Counted from the stretch's first letter, positions 1 through 6,095 are shown. The stretch is 7,285 bases of DNA from Acidovorax sp. (GCA_011620245.1 WOZN01000245.1:1-7285); one strand, 5' to 3'. The notes: generated from the letters alone by a model not told the origin. Translations and numbers: made by a program.

Positions 1-542
1 AGCTTCACATGCATCAGCCCGTATTCGGCCAGGCCGTGCAGGGTGCGGGTTTCGGTCTCGCGCGGCTCCAGGCGCTGCATGGGCTCGGGCACCGGCACCT
101 GGTACACCAGCACCTGGCCTTCGGTCAGCGGGGTTTCGGGGATGCGGTGGCGCGTCTGGATCAGCGTGGCCTCGCGGGTGCGCGTGGTGGTGGCCACGCC
201 CGTGGTGCGTTCAAAAAAGCGGCGGATGTTGACGGCGTTGACCGTATCGTCCGAGCCCTGGTCGATGACCTTGAGGCAATCCTGCGGCCCGATGATGGCG
301 GCCGTCACCTGGATGCCGCCCGTGCCCCAGCCATAGGGCAGCGGCATCTCGCGCGAGCCAAACGGCACCTGGTAGCCAGGGATGGCCACCGCCTTGAGGA
401 TGGCGCGGCGGATCATGCGCTTGGTGCGCTCGTCCAGGTAGGCGAAATTGAAATGGCCGTTGGCAGGGGCCGCCTCGGCGGGCAGGCCCGTCACATCGGG
501 AATCTCGGCGGGCATCAAGTCGGGCTGGTGGGGTGCATTCAT
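1..542 (-). CDS. phnJ: PhnJ, C-P lyase catalytic subunit (partial, C-terminus beyond window)
   Basis: This is the radical-SAM subunit of carbon-phosphorus lyase. It cleaves the C-P bond of ribose-1-phosphonate 5-phosphate to give the 1,2-cyclic phosphate and a hydrocarbon. About 180 codons are present of a protein that is 281 aa in E. coli. Stretches near-identical to E. coli PhnJ include FNFAYLDERTKRMIRRAILK (residues 31-50), AVAIPGYQVPFG (51-62), PYGWGTGGIQ (69-78), LIQTRHRIPETPLTE and EPRETETRTLH. Gly56 aligns with E. coli Gly32, the proposed glycyl-radical residue. The iron-sulfur cysteines lie in the missing C-terminal third, so catalytic completeness cannot be judged. The start is ATG at 542, preceded on the minus strand by AGGAG with a 7-nt spacer, and it overlaps the phnI stop by 4 nt (ATGA). 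The N-terminus is about 24 residues longer than in E. coli. The gene is the fourth of the minus-strand phn operon. Confidence 0.97.
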   Translation of the reverse strand, partial: MNAPHQPDLMPAEIPDVTGLPAEAAPANGHFNFAYLDERTKRMIRRAILKAVAIPGYQVPFGSREMPLPYGWGTGGIQVTAAIIGPQDCLKVIDQGSDDTVNAVNIRRFFERTTGVATTTRTREATLIQTRHRIPETPLTEGQVLVYQVPVPEPMQRLEPRETETRTLHGLAEYGLMHVK

Positions 543-1657
543 GCATGGTCTCCTGGCGCAAGATCGGAAATGGCCGTTCGGGCAGCGGCGCGCATCTTGC
601 GCACCAGCTCCAGCTCCGACTGGAAGTCCACGTAATGCGGCAATTTCAGGTGCTGCACGAAGCCCGAGGCTTCGAGGCTGTCGCTGTGCGACAGCACGAA
701 CTCCTGCATCTGTGCGGGCGACTCGATCGGCTCGCCCAGTTCGTCGGCCCGCAGCGCGCGGTCCACCAGGCTCATGGCCATGGCCTTGCGCTCGCTGTGG
801 CCAAACGCCAGGCCGTAGCCGCGTGTGAACTGCGGCGGCTGGGTCTTGCTGCCGGCAAACTGGTTGACCATTTCGCATTCGGTGATTTCGATATCGCCGA
901 TATCGATCGCAAAGCCCAGTTCTTCGGGCTCGATCTCCACCGCCACCGTGCCCAGGCGCACCTCGCCCACAAAGGGGTGCGAATGCGAATAGCCGCGCTG
1001 GGTCGAATACGCCATGGCCAGCAGAAAGCCTTCATCGCCGCGCGCCAGGTTCTGCAGCCGCGTGGCGCGGTCGGCCGGAAAGCGCAGCGGCTCGCGTGTG
1101 AGGTCTTTCGGCAACGGGTCGCCCGCGGGCACCGGGCGGGTTTCGATCAGACCCTCCTGGTTCAGCAGGTCCACCACGCGGGGACTGGGCGGCGGCGCCT
1201 GCGCTGCGGCCACCGGGGCAGCCACTGCCGGCGCGCATGCCGCGTCGCCCTGGGCCAGCAGCGTGAAATCGAGCAGCCGCTGGGTGTAGTCGTAGGTGGG
1301 GCCCAGCACCTGCCCGCCGGGCAGGTCTTTGAAGGTGGCGGAGATGCGCCGGTCCAGCAGCATGCGCGCGGTATCGAGCGGGCAGGTGCTGCCCAGGCGC
1401 GGCAGCGTGGCGCGGTAGGCGCGCAGCAGAAAGATCGCCTCGACCAGATCGCCCGCCGCCTGCTTGATGGCCAGCGCCGCCAGTTCGGGGTCATACACCG
1501 AGCCTTCGGTCATCACGCGGTCCACGGCCAGCTTGAGCTGCTGGCGAATCTGCGGCACCGACAGCTCGGGCTGCGCAGGGTCACCCCGGCGCTGCTCGGC
1601 CAGCAGGCGGTAGCTGTTGAGAATGGCGGCTTCTCCGCCCTTGACGGCTACATACAT
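539..1657 (-). CDS. phnI: PhnI, C-P lyase core complex subunit
   Basis: PhnI is a subunit of the PhnGHIJ core. With PhnG, PhnH and PhnL it attaches phosphonate to C1 of ribose from ATP with loss of adenine, and alone it has nucleosidase activity. The protein is 372 aa (E. coli 354). It begins MYVAVKGGEAAI, as in E. coli MYVAVKGGEKAI, and keeps LAVDRVMTEG, GDLVEAIFLLRAYR, GPTYDYTQRLLDFTLLAQG, GDEGFLLAMAYSTQRGY, TECEMVNQF and the C-terminal HLKLPHYVDF. The two histidines of that last motif, about H336 and H341, correspond to the E. coli His328/His333 metal site. The frame stays open upstream to an ATG at 1774, but family alignment and a strong GGTGGAGG ribosome-binding site place the start at 1657. 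The gene lies 2 nt after phnH and overlaps phnJ by 4 nt, so translation is probably coupled. A variable Ala/Pro-rich stretch sits around residues 145-165, a normal divergent position. Confidence 0.97.
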   Translation of the reverse strand: MYVAVKGGEAAILNSYRLLAEQRRGDPAQPELSVPQIRQQLKLAVDRVMTEGSVYDPELAALAIKQAAGDLVEAIFLLRAYRATLPRLGSTCPLDTARMLLDRRISATFKDLPGGQVLGPTYDYTQRLLDFTLLAQGDAACAPAVAAPVAAAQAPPPSPRVVDLLNQEGLIETRPVPAGDPLPKDLTREPLRFPADRATRLQNLARGDEGFLLAMAYSTQRGYSHSHPFVGEVRLGTVAVEIEPEELGFAIDIGDIEITECEMVNQFAGSKTQPPQFTRGYGLAFGHSERKAMAMSLVDRALRADELGEPIESPAQMQEFVLSHSDSLEASGFVQHLKLPHYVDFQSELELVRKMRAAARTAISDLAPGDHA

Positions 1658-1659
1658 GC

Positions 1660-2286
1660 TCAGGCCTCCACCGCAAATGGGATGCGGGTGGTGCGGGGCA
1701 GGCCCGCCAGATGGGTGGCAGTGGCCAGCAGCATGTCCACCCCGCGCGGAAAAGCGGCATGGTTGCGCGCCCACTGGCGCTCAAAACCGGCAGGCATGCC
1801 CCTCACCTGCAGGTGCTGCTGGTCACGGATGCCGGGGCCGCTCAGGCGCCAGGCGCCAGGCGCAACCGCATTCGCGTCCATCGCGTCCACATCGAGCACG
1901 CAGGTGGCCGACTGATCCGGGCAGGCGTCGCTGCCCAGCGCCAGGGTGTGCAGGGGCGGCATGGCATCGCCCGCCGCCACCCACACAAAGCGCGCCTGCT
2001 CGGGCGCATCCACCAGCTGGCAACCGGTGTGAAAACGCAACCAGAGCCCGGCATTGCTGACCGCCAGACGGGGCGACAGCCACAATGTGCAGTCGCTGTC
2101 GAGCAGGGCCAGCAAGGCGGCGGCTGAAGCGCTGTGGCCCAGTTCGGGAACTTGCGCGTCGTGGTCCACGCGCACCGGCTGGCCCGGATGCGACAGCGCC
2201 TGCAGCACGGCACGAAACACGGCCTGGCTGCCCAGGGCCTCATCGGAAAAGCCCGCACCCAGTGCGGACAAGGCGTGGGCTGTCAT
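1660..2286 (-). CDS. phnH: PhnH, C-P lyase core complex subunit
   Basis: PhnH is the C-P lyase subunit that binds at the edge of the PhnGHIJ complex and is needed for phosphonate coupling to ribose. Its fold resembles PLP-dependent transferases but it lacks their cofactor site. The protein is 208 aa (E. coli 194). Family landmarks seen are FRAVLQALSHPGQP (24-37), LWLSPRL (68-74), LRFHTGCQLVDAPEQARFVW (83-102), RLSGPGI (147-153), FPRGVDMLL (179-187) and the C-terminal LPRTTRI (196-202), which matches E. coli IPRTTHV. The start is ATG at 2286, with GGGGAG 8 nt upstream on the minus strand. It overlaps the phnG stop by 4 nt (ATGA), and phnI follows 2 nt after its own stop. The central part around residues 108-145 is poorly conserved, as is usual for this family. 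Confidence 0.95.
   Translation of the reverse strand: MTAHALSALGAGFSDEALGSQAVFRAVLQALSHPGQPVRVDHDAQVPELGHSASAAALLALLDSDCTLWLSPRLAVSNAGLWLRFHTGCQLVDAPEQARFVWVAAGDAMPPLHTLALGSDACPDQSATCVLDVDAMDANAVAPGAWRLSGPGIRDQQHLQVRGMPAGFERQWARNHAAFPRGVDMLLATATHLAGLPRTTRIPFAVEA
1665..1672 (-). promoter_or_regulatory. Ribosome-binding site of phnI
   Basis: The minus strand reads GGTGGAGG, with the GGAGG core 7 nt from the ATG at 1657. It lies inside the last codons of phnH. It supports the MYVAVKGG start rather than the ATG 39 codons upstream. Confidence 0.8.
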
Positions 2287-2789
2287 TCAGATTTCTCCCC
2301 GTCATCGGCACCGCTTTCGCGGGCCACCGTGAAAAAGTCCACCTTGGTGCTGGCAGCGCGCGCGCAGCGCCTGGCCTGCTGGTCCGCCAGATGGCGGCGC
2401 AGGGGGGTCAGCAAGGCGGCATCCAGTGCGGGCTGCTGCGCGGGGTCTTGCAGCAGGGCATCGGCCAGCGCAGCCAGATGCACATGGCGCTGCGAACGCC
2501 CCAGCACATAGCCCACGCCCACGGTGGCTTCACCCCCCTCGGCCTGCACGCGCAGCGCGCAGCGGGTGACCGTGACCTCCCCCAGGTTGAAGCGTTCGCC
2601 AGTGCCGCCGGCGCGGCCTTGTACCATCATCAACCCGGTCTCCGGGGCGCGCAGCCAGCGGGCAGGACGGGCCAGGTGGCCGCCCAGCGCGGGCTCCAGC
2701 AGGTCCAGCGGCGCACGGGCCAGCAAGGCCATCCACTGCGCCCGCTGCAGCGGCCTGCCAGCACCGGGGCTGTCAAAGGCTTGAAACAT
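2283..2789 (-). CDS. phnG: PhnG, C-P lyase core complex subunit
   Basis: PhnG is a small subunit of the C-P lyase core and forms the PhnG2H2I2J2 heterooctamer with PhnH, PhnI and PhnJ. The protein is 168 aa (E. coli 150). Recognisable motifs are QWMALLARAP (18-27), ETGLMMVQGRAGGTGERFNL (50-69), in which the GGTGERF core is diagnostic, TVTRCALRV (73-81), GYVLGRSQRH (93-102) and the C-terminal VDFFTVARE (150-158). E. coli has VDFFTMVRG at the last of these. It is the first gene of the minus-strand operon. The ATG at 2789 has only a weak, distant AGGG (10-nt spacer) before it. The candidate PhnF operator lies 19 nt upstream of the start codon, so transcription is probably repressed by PhnF when phosphonate pathway intermediates are absent (inference). 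The acidic tail DDGEKSE overlaps the phnH start. Confidence 0.95.
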   Translation of the reverse strand: MFQAFDSPGAGRPLQRAQWMALLARAPLDLLEPALGGHLARPARWLRAPETGLMMVQGRAGGTGERFNLGEVTVTRCALRVQAEGGEATVGVGYVLGRSQRHVHLAALADALLQDPAQQPALDAALLTPLRRHLADQQARRCARAASTKVDFFTVARESGADDGEKSE

Positions 2790-2808
2790 GAAAGTGATAC
2801 CCTGAAAG

Positions 2809-2820
2809 TTGTATAGACAA
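2809..2820. promoter_or_regulatory. Candidate PhnF operator (HutC-type GntR palindrome)
   Basis: TTGTATAGACAA is a palindrome with TTGT/ACAA arms and one mismatch pair in the centre. It fits the GT-N-TA-N-AC pattern known for HutC-subfamily GntR regulators. It also resembles TGGTATAGACCA, which I recall as the operator described for mycobacterial PhnF. It sits in the 75-bp gap between divergent phnG and phnF, 19 nt from the phnG ATG and 44 nt from the phnF ATG, next to the gene for a HutC-family protein. Only one copy is seen. Function is inferred. Confidence 0.75.
2810..2815 (-). promoter_or_regulatory. Possible -10 element of the phnGHIJ promoter
   Basis: On the minus strand TATACA lies within the candidate PhnF operator, 20 nt upstream of the phnG start codon. 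No convincing -35 hexamer is present at 16-18 nt upstream (TGGCGC at 17 nt). The promoter would therefore need an activator or is weak. If the element is real, PhnF bound at the palindrome would block it directly. Confidence 0.3.
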
Positions 2821-2853
2821 ATTGAACCACTTGCGCCAGCTTAGAGAGCGCTC

Positions 2854-2871
2854 ATGTAGATTTCATGACAG
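2854..2871 (-). promoter_or_regulatory. Pho-box-like site
   Basis: The minus strand reads CTGTCAT, then GAAA, then TCTACAT. The first 7-mer is an exact Pho-box half-site and the spacer has the right length and A richness. The second 7-mer matches at only 3 of 7 positions. It lies upstream of phnG and overlaps the phnF start codon. PhoB control of phosphonate genes is established in other proteobacteria, but this single weak match is only suggestive. Confidence 0.25.
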
Positions 2872-3629
2872 CCAGCATTTCCCCCTCGATTGCATCCACC
2901 GCACCGCAACGCCCCGCCCGCGACAGCTTCTGGACGCGCATTGCCGCCGAACTGGCCGAGGCCATCGGCAGCGGCATCTATGCCCCGGGCCAGCGCCTGC
3001 CGTCCGAGCACGCGCTGGCCGAGCAGTTCGGCGTGAACCGCCACACCATCCGCCGGTCCCTGGCCAGTCTGTGCAACCAGGGCCTGGTGCGCATCGCACA
3101 AGGCAGTGGCACCTATGTCGAAGACTTTGCGGTGGACCTGGTGCTGGGCAAGCGCACGCGGCACAAACAGGGCCTGGCGCAGGCCGGCCTGCGTGGCAGC
3201 CTGGTGGTGCTGCACGAGCAGGCATTGCCCGCCTCGGCAGCGGTGGCCAAGGCCTTGCAGGTGCCCGTGCGCAGCGAGGTGCTGGTGTTGCGCGTGCTGG
3301 GCGAGGCCGAGGGCCAGCCGCTGCATGTCAGTGAGCGTTATTTCCCGCTGCCCCGCTTCGAGCGGCTGGCCACCGTGGTGCGGGAGACCGGCTCCATCAC
3401 CGCGGGCTTTGCCGCCCATGGCGTGGCTGACTACACCCGCCGCGAGAGCCGCATCACCGCCGATCTGCCGGATGCCCCGGTGGCCGCCGATCTGCGCCAG
3501 CCCGCCAGCCGCCCCGTGCTGCTGGTGGAAAGCCTGAACGTGGACCCCGCAGGCGTACCCATCGAATGGGCCCGCGCCTGGTTTGCGGGCGACCGCGTCA
3601 AACTGACCATTGCGCACGATGAGCACTGA
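2865..3629 (+). CDS. phnF: PhnF, GntR/HutC-family regulator of phosphonate metabolism
   Basis: This is a transcriptional repressor of 254 aa (E. coli PhnF 241). The N-terminal winged helix-turn-helix spans about residues 20-88: DSFWTRIAAELAEAI, then GIYAPGQRLPSEHALAEQFG (38-56), recognition helix V57-N-R-H-T-I-R-R64, and wing GSGTYV (80-85). The rest, about 90-245, is a UTRA-type effector domain with VLRVLGEAEGQPLHVSERYF, FAAHGVADYTRRESRI, LLVESLNVDPAGVPIEWARAWFAGDRVKLTI. The closing pattern (pre-IEW, then ARFxGDRVxL-like) is typical of PhnF/HutC proteins. The in-frame stop upstream leaves ATG 2865 as the only likely start; its ribosome-binding site is weak. It is divergent from phnG and heads a plus-strand unit with the DUF1045 gene and phnN. 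It probably represses both directions through the palindrome at 2809-2820. The ligand is not known from sequence. Confidence 0.93.
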   Translation: MTASISPSIASTAPQRPARDSFWTRIAAELAEAIGSGIYAPGQRLPSEHALAEQFGVNRHTIRRSLASLCNQGLVRIAQGSGTYVEDFAVDLVLGKRTRHKQGLAQAGLRGSLVVLHEQALPASAAVAKALQVPVRSEVLVLRVLGEAEGQPLHVSERYFPLPRFERLATVVRETGSITAGFAAHGVADYTRRESRITADLPDAPVAADLRQPASRPVLLVESLNVDPAGVPIEWARAWFAGDRVKLTIAHDEH

Positions 3630-4341
3630 ACCCACCACTGCACACCGTTACGCGGTGTATTTCGCTCCCGCCCCCGGCACCCTGGGCTGGCTGGCCGGCA
3701 GCCACTGGCTGGGCCGCTGCGCGGCGCAGTTGCAGCCGCTGCCCCAGCTGGACATACAAGGCGTGGCCAGGGAAGACCAGCACCGCCTCACGGCGGCGCC
3801 CCGGCGCTATGGCTGGCATGGCACGCTCAAGGCGCCGTTTGCGCTGGCGCCTGGCGTGGACTGGGCCACGCTGCACCAGGCCGTGCAAGCCATCGCCAGC
3901 GGTCTGCAGCCGTTCACGCTGCCGCCCATGCAAGTTGAGCGCCTCGACGATTTTCTGGCGCTGGTGCCCATGGCATCCGCTGCCACGCAAGCCGCCATCC
4001 ACGCGGTAGCCACCGCCTGCGTGACGCAGCTGCAGCCGCTGGCGGCGCCCTTGCCCCCGGCCGAACTGGCCCGCCGGCGGGCGGGCGGGCTGACGCCCCG
4101 GCAGGACGAGCTGCTGCAGCGCTGGGGCTACCCCTTTGTGCTGGAGGAGTTCCGCTTTCACATGTCGCTGACCGGCCCCCTGAGCCTGGTGAATGCCGAC
4201 ACCCAGGCCCTGGTGCACGATGCCGCCGAGCAGTTCTTTGCCGACCTGCCGCCCCTGCAGTTCAACAGCCTGGCGCTGTTTGCCGAGCCCGCCCCCGGCG
4301 CCGACTTTGTGCTGCTGGACCACCTGGAGATGGGCGCATGA
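3619..4341 (+). CDS. DUF1045 phosphonate-operon protein, 2H phosphoesterase fold
   Basis: This is a 240-aa protein of the DUF1045 / putative phosphonate metabolism family, found mainly in phn operons. Two H-x-[ST]-x motifs are visible: H67-G-T-L70 in RYGWHGTLKAPFAL and H181-M-S-L184 in EFRFHMSLTGPL. They are the hallmark of the 2H phosphoesterase superfamily, whose characterised members open cyclic phosphodiesters or ligate RNA. RYAVYFAP near the N-terminus (9-16) and LFAEPAPGADFVLLDHL near the end are also typical. ATG 3619 is chosen because the family usually begins just before the RYAVYFAP strand; a TTG at 3610 is in frame and would add three residues. The start overlaps phnF by 11 nt and the stop overlaps phnN by 4 nt (ATGA), so the three are co-translated. 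No enzymatic activity is assigned here. The inferred role is cyclic-phosphate opening in C-P lyase catabolism, upstream of PhnN. Confidence 0.9.
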   Translation: MSTEPTTAHRYAVYFAPAPGTLGWLAGSHWLGRCAAQLQPLPQLDIQGVAREDQHRLTAAPRRYGWHGTLKAPFALAPGVDWATLHQAVQAIASGLQPFTLPPMQVERLDDFLALVPMASAATQAAIHAVATACVTQLQPLAAPLPPAELARRRAGGLTPRQDELLQRWGYPFVLEEFRFHMSLTGPLSLVNADTQALVHDAAEQFFADLPPLQFNSLALFAEPAPGADFVLLDHLEMGA

Positions 4342-4901
4342 CCGGGCGGCTGGTCTATTGCATGGGCCCCTCGGGCGCGGGCAAGGATTCGCTGCTCGAC
4401 TGGCTGCGCCAGCACCTGCCCGCCTCCAGCCCAGTGCACTGGGCACGGCGCACCATCAGCCGCCCTGCCACACCCGGCGGCGAGGCGCACGAAAGCGTGG
4501 ATGACAGCACCTTCGCCCAGCTGCGCGACGCCCATGCCTTTGCGTTGCACTGGGATGCCAATGACCTGCACTATGGGGTGCGGCACTCAGAGCTGGAACC
4601 GCTGCGCCGCGGCGACTGGGTGCTGGTCAACGGCTCGCGCGCCTACCTGCCGCAAGCGCTGCAACAATTTCCGGACCTGGTCGCCGTGCATATCACCGCC
4701 AGCCCCGACGTGCTGCGCCAGCGCCTCGCAGCCCGCGGTCGCGAGACGGCGCAGCAGATCGAGGCGCGGGTGCAGCGTGCCGTTTCCTTCCAGCTCCCGC
4801 CCCACACTGCCGCCATCGAGGTGCGCAACGACAATGCCCTGGATGACGCGGGCCGCGCCCTGCTGCACGCGCTGCAGCAACTGCCCGGCTGGCCCGCCTG
4901 A
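4338..4901 (+). CDS. phnN: PhnN, ribose 1,5-bisphosphate phosphokinase
   Basis: PhnN phosphorylates ribose 1,5-bisphosphate with ATP to give PRPP, the last step that returns the C-P lyase ribose product to nucleotide metabolism. The protein is 187 aa (E. coli 185) with a guanylate-kinase-like fold. The P-loop is G10-PSGAGKDS18. It is followed by ARRTISRP (37-44, substrate-side segment), HWDANDLHYGV (71-81), GDWVLVNGSRAYLP (92-105) and a lid-like ASPDVLRQRLAARGRE (121-136). The start ATG 4338 overlaps the DUF1045 stop (ATGA) and has GGAG 8 nt upstream. It is the last gene of the phn plus-strand unit; a 45-bp gap without a clear terminator separates it from the next gene. Assignment over ordinary guanylate kinase rests on the phn context, the length and the NGSRAYLP motif. 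Confidence 0.94.
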   Translation: MTGRLVYCMGPSGAGKDSLLDWLRQHLPASSPVHWARRTISRPATPGGEAHESVDDSTFAQLRDAHAFALHWDANDLHYGVRHSELEPLRRGDWVLVNGSRAYLPQALQQFPDLVAVHITASPDVLRQRLAARGRETAQQIEARVQRAVSFQLPPHTAAIEVRNDNALDDAGRALLHALQQLPGWPA

Positions 4902-4904
4902 ACC

Positions 4905-4954
4905 ACATGCCATTGCCGTGGCGCTTTCATCCTGCACCCTGCCGACATGCCATT
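4905..4954 (+). repeat. Short direct repeat ACATGCCATT flanking the phnN / aminopeptidase gap
   Basis: ACATGCCATT occurs at 4905-4914 and again at 4945-4954, exactly 40 bp apart. The second copy contains the start codon of the aminopeptidase gene. Chance is possible for a 10-mer, but two copies so close suggest a small local duplication. No regulatory role is claimed. Confidence 0.5.
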
Positions 4955-6095
4955 TTCGTTTCTGCCACGCCTTGCACTGCCCTGCCTCATGGCGCTGGCG
5001 CTGCCGGGCTGCGCCAGCCAGGACAGCGCACTGGGCTATTACTGGCAATCCGTGCGGGGGCATCTGCAGATCATGCAGGCGGCCGAGCCGGTTGACCGCT
5101 GGATGGCACGCCCCGACATCGCACCCGCCCTGCGCGAGCGCCTGCAACTGGCCCAGCGCGCCCGCGCCTTTGCCGTGGCCGAACTGGCACTGCCCGACAA
5201 CGCCAGCTACCGCCGCTATGCCGAGCTGAAGCGCCCGTATGCCGTGTGGAACGTGGTGGCCGCGCCGCCCTATGCGCTCACGCTGCACCGCTGGTGCTTT
5301 CCGGTCACGGGCTGCATTGGCTACCGCGGCTACTTCACCGAGGCCGATGCGCAAGCCGAGGCAACTCAGCTGGCCGCACAGGGCCTGGAGGTGGATGTGT
5401 ATGGCGTGCCCGCCTACTCCACCCTGGGCTACATGAACTGGGCCGGTGGCGACCCGCTGCTCTCCACCTTCATCGCCTGGCCCGAAGGCGAGTTTGTGCG
5501 CCTGCTGTTCCACGAACTGGCGCACCAGGTGGTCTATGCGCAGGGAGACACGCTATTCAACGAGTCTTTTGCCACGGCAGTGGAGCGACTGGGCAGCGCG
5601 CAGTGGCTGGCCAAAGAGGCCACCGCGCAGACCCGCGAAGCCTTTGCCGAAAGCAGCAGACGGCGCAGCGCCTTTCGCACCCTGACGCGCGCCACCAGGG
5701 CGCGACTGGCGGCAATTTACGAGCAAAAAGAGGCTCTAGCGCTTGATGAGAAAGCGCTGGCAGCTATGAAAAACGAAGCAATGCAGGTGTTTCGCACCGA
5801 ATACGCCGCGCTGCGGGCCGGCTGGCTGGAAGCCCGGCACGAACGCCCCGCCGCCGTGAATGCCGCGCAACTGGCAGGTTACGACCGCTGGGTGGCCCGG
5901 GCCAACAACGCCAGCTTTGCCGCCCAGGCAGCCTACGACGAACTGGTGCCGGCATTTGAAGCCCTGTTCGAGCGTGAGGGCCGCCAGTGGCCCCGGTTTT
6001 ATGATGCCGTCAGACAACTGGCGCAGCAGCCCGAAGCGCAACGCCACCAGAGCCTGCGCGCACTCACAACCCCCAAGGAGACCCCCGGTGCCTGA
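4947..6095 (+). CDS. Putative zinc aminopeptidase lipoprotein (COG4324 / PF10023 type)
   Basis: This 382-aa protein begins with a short hydrophobic signal sequence ending in a lipobox-like L19-P-G-C22. It is probably a lipoprotein facing the periplasm, although proline at -2 is not ideal. The zinc-metallopeptidase motif H189-E-L-A-H193 is followed by NESFA, whose Glu206 is the likely third ligand. The surrounding FHELAHQVVYAQGDTLFNESFATAVERLG, the preceding VYGVPAYSTLGYMNWAGGDPLLST (151-174) and RGYFTEADA are typical of the family of predicted aminopeptidases. No substrate is known for the family. The ATG at 4947 lacks a visible ribosome-binding site, but no other ATG is in frame upstream. 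Residues 259-278 are encoded by an A-rich palindromic stretch that differs in base use from the rest of the gene. The 3' end overlaps the next gene by 8 nt. Confidence 0.85.
   Translation: MPFSFLPRLALPCLMALALPGCASQDSALGYYWQSVRGHLQIMQAAEPVDRWMARPDIAPALRERLQLAQRARAFAVAELALPDNASYRRYAELKRPYAVWNVVAAPPYALTLHRWCFPVTGCIGYRGYFTEADAQAEATQLAAQGLEVDVYGVPAYSTLGYMNWAGGDPLLSTFIAWPEGEFVRLLFHELAHQVVYAQGDTLFNESFATAVERLGSAQWLAKEATAQTREAFAESSRRRSAFRTLTRATRARLAAIYEQKEALALDEKALAAMKNEAMQVFRTEYAALRAGWLEARHERPAAVNAAQLAGYDRWVARANNASFAAQAAYDELVPAFEALFEREGRQWPRFYDAVRQLAQQPEAQRHQSLRALTTPKETPGA
5738..5758 (+). repeat. Palindromic repeat-like element inside the aminopeptidase gene
   Basis: The perfect 7-bp arms AGCGCTT (5738-5744) and AAGCGCT (5752-5758) enclose a 7-nt loop. 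A-rich flanks (GAGCAAAAAGAGGCTCT before, GGCAGCTATGAAAAA after) extend it to about 5721-5775. The pattern resembles the short dispersed AGCGCTT...AAGCGCT...AGCTAT elements I associate with Comamonadaceae genomes, which are usually intergenic. Here it is read in frame as residues 259-278 without a stop. Membership in a repeat family needs a genome-wide search. Confidence 0.55.
6075..6080 (+). promoter_or_regulatory. Ribosome-binding site setting the GTG start at 6088
   Basis: AAGGAG lies 7 nt before GTG 6088, inside the aminopeptidase coding region. No in-frame ATG is near the start of the recognisable domain, so this site decides the start of the polyhydroxyalkanoate-system gene. Confidence 0.85.

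Noticed and set aside
1658..1774. Longer phnI start at ATG 1774
   Set aside because: The extra 39 residues overlap the conserved PhnH C-terminus and have no PhnI similarity. The canonical MYVAVKGG start has a strong ribosome-binding site.
533..1915. 460-codon open frame on the plus strand across phnI and phnH
   Set aside because: It lies antisense to two clearly recognised C-P lyase genes. Its product is rich in His, Arg, Gln and Ala with no family features, the usual shadow of GC-rich codon bias.
2770..2787. CTGTCAA-AGGC-TTGAAAC as a plus-strand Pho box for phnF
   Set aside because: The second half matches poorly (4 of 7), and the sequence lies within the first codons of phnG, about 80 nt from the phnF start.
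2841..3638. 265-codon minus-strand open frame opposite phnF
   Set aside because: It is antisense to a well-supported GntR regulator, low in complexity, and matches nothing recognisable.
4587..5525. 312-codon minus-strand open frame across phnN and the aminopeptidase start
   Set aside because: It crosses two genes with clear motifs (P-loop, lipobox) and has shadow-type composition.
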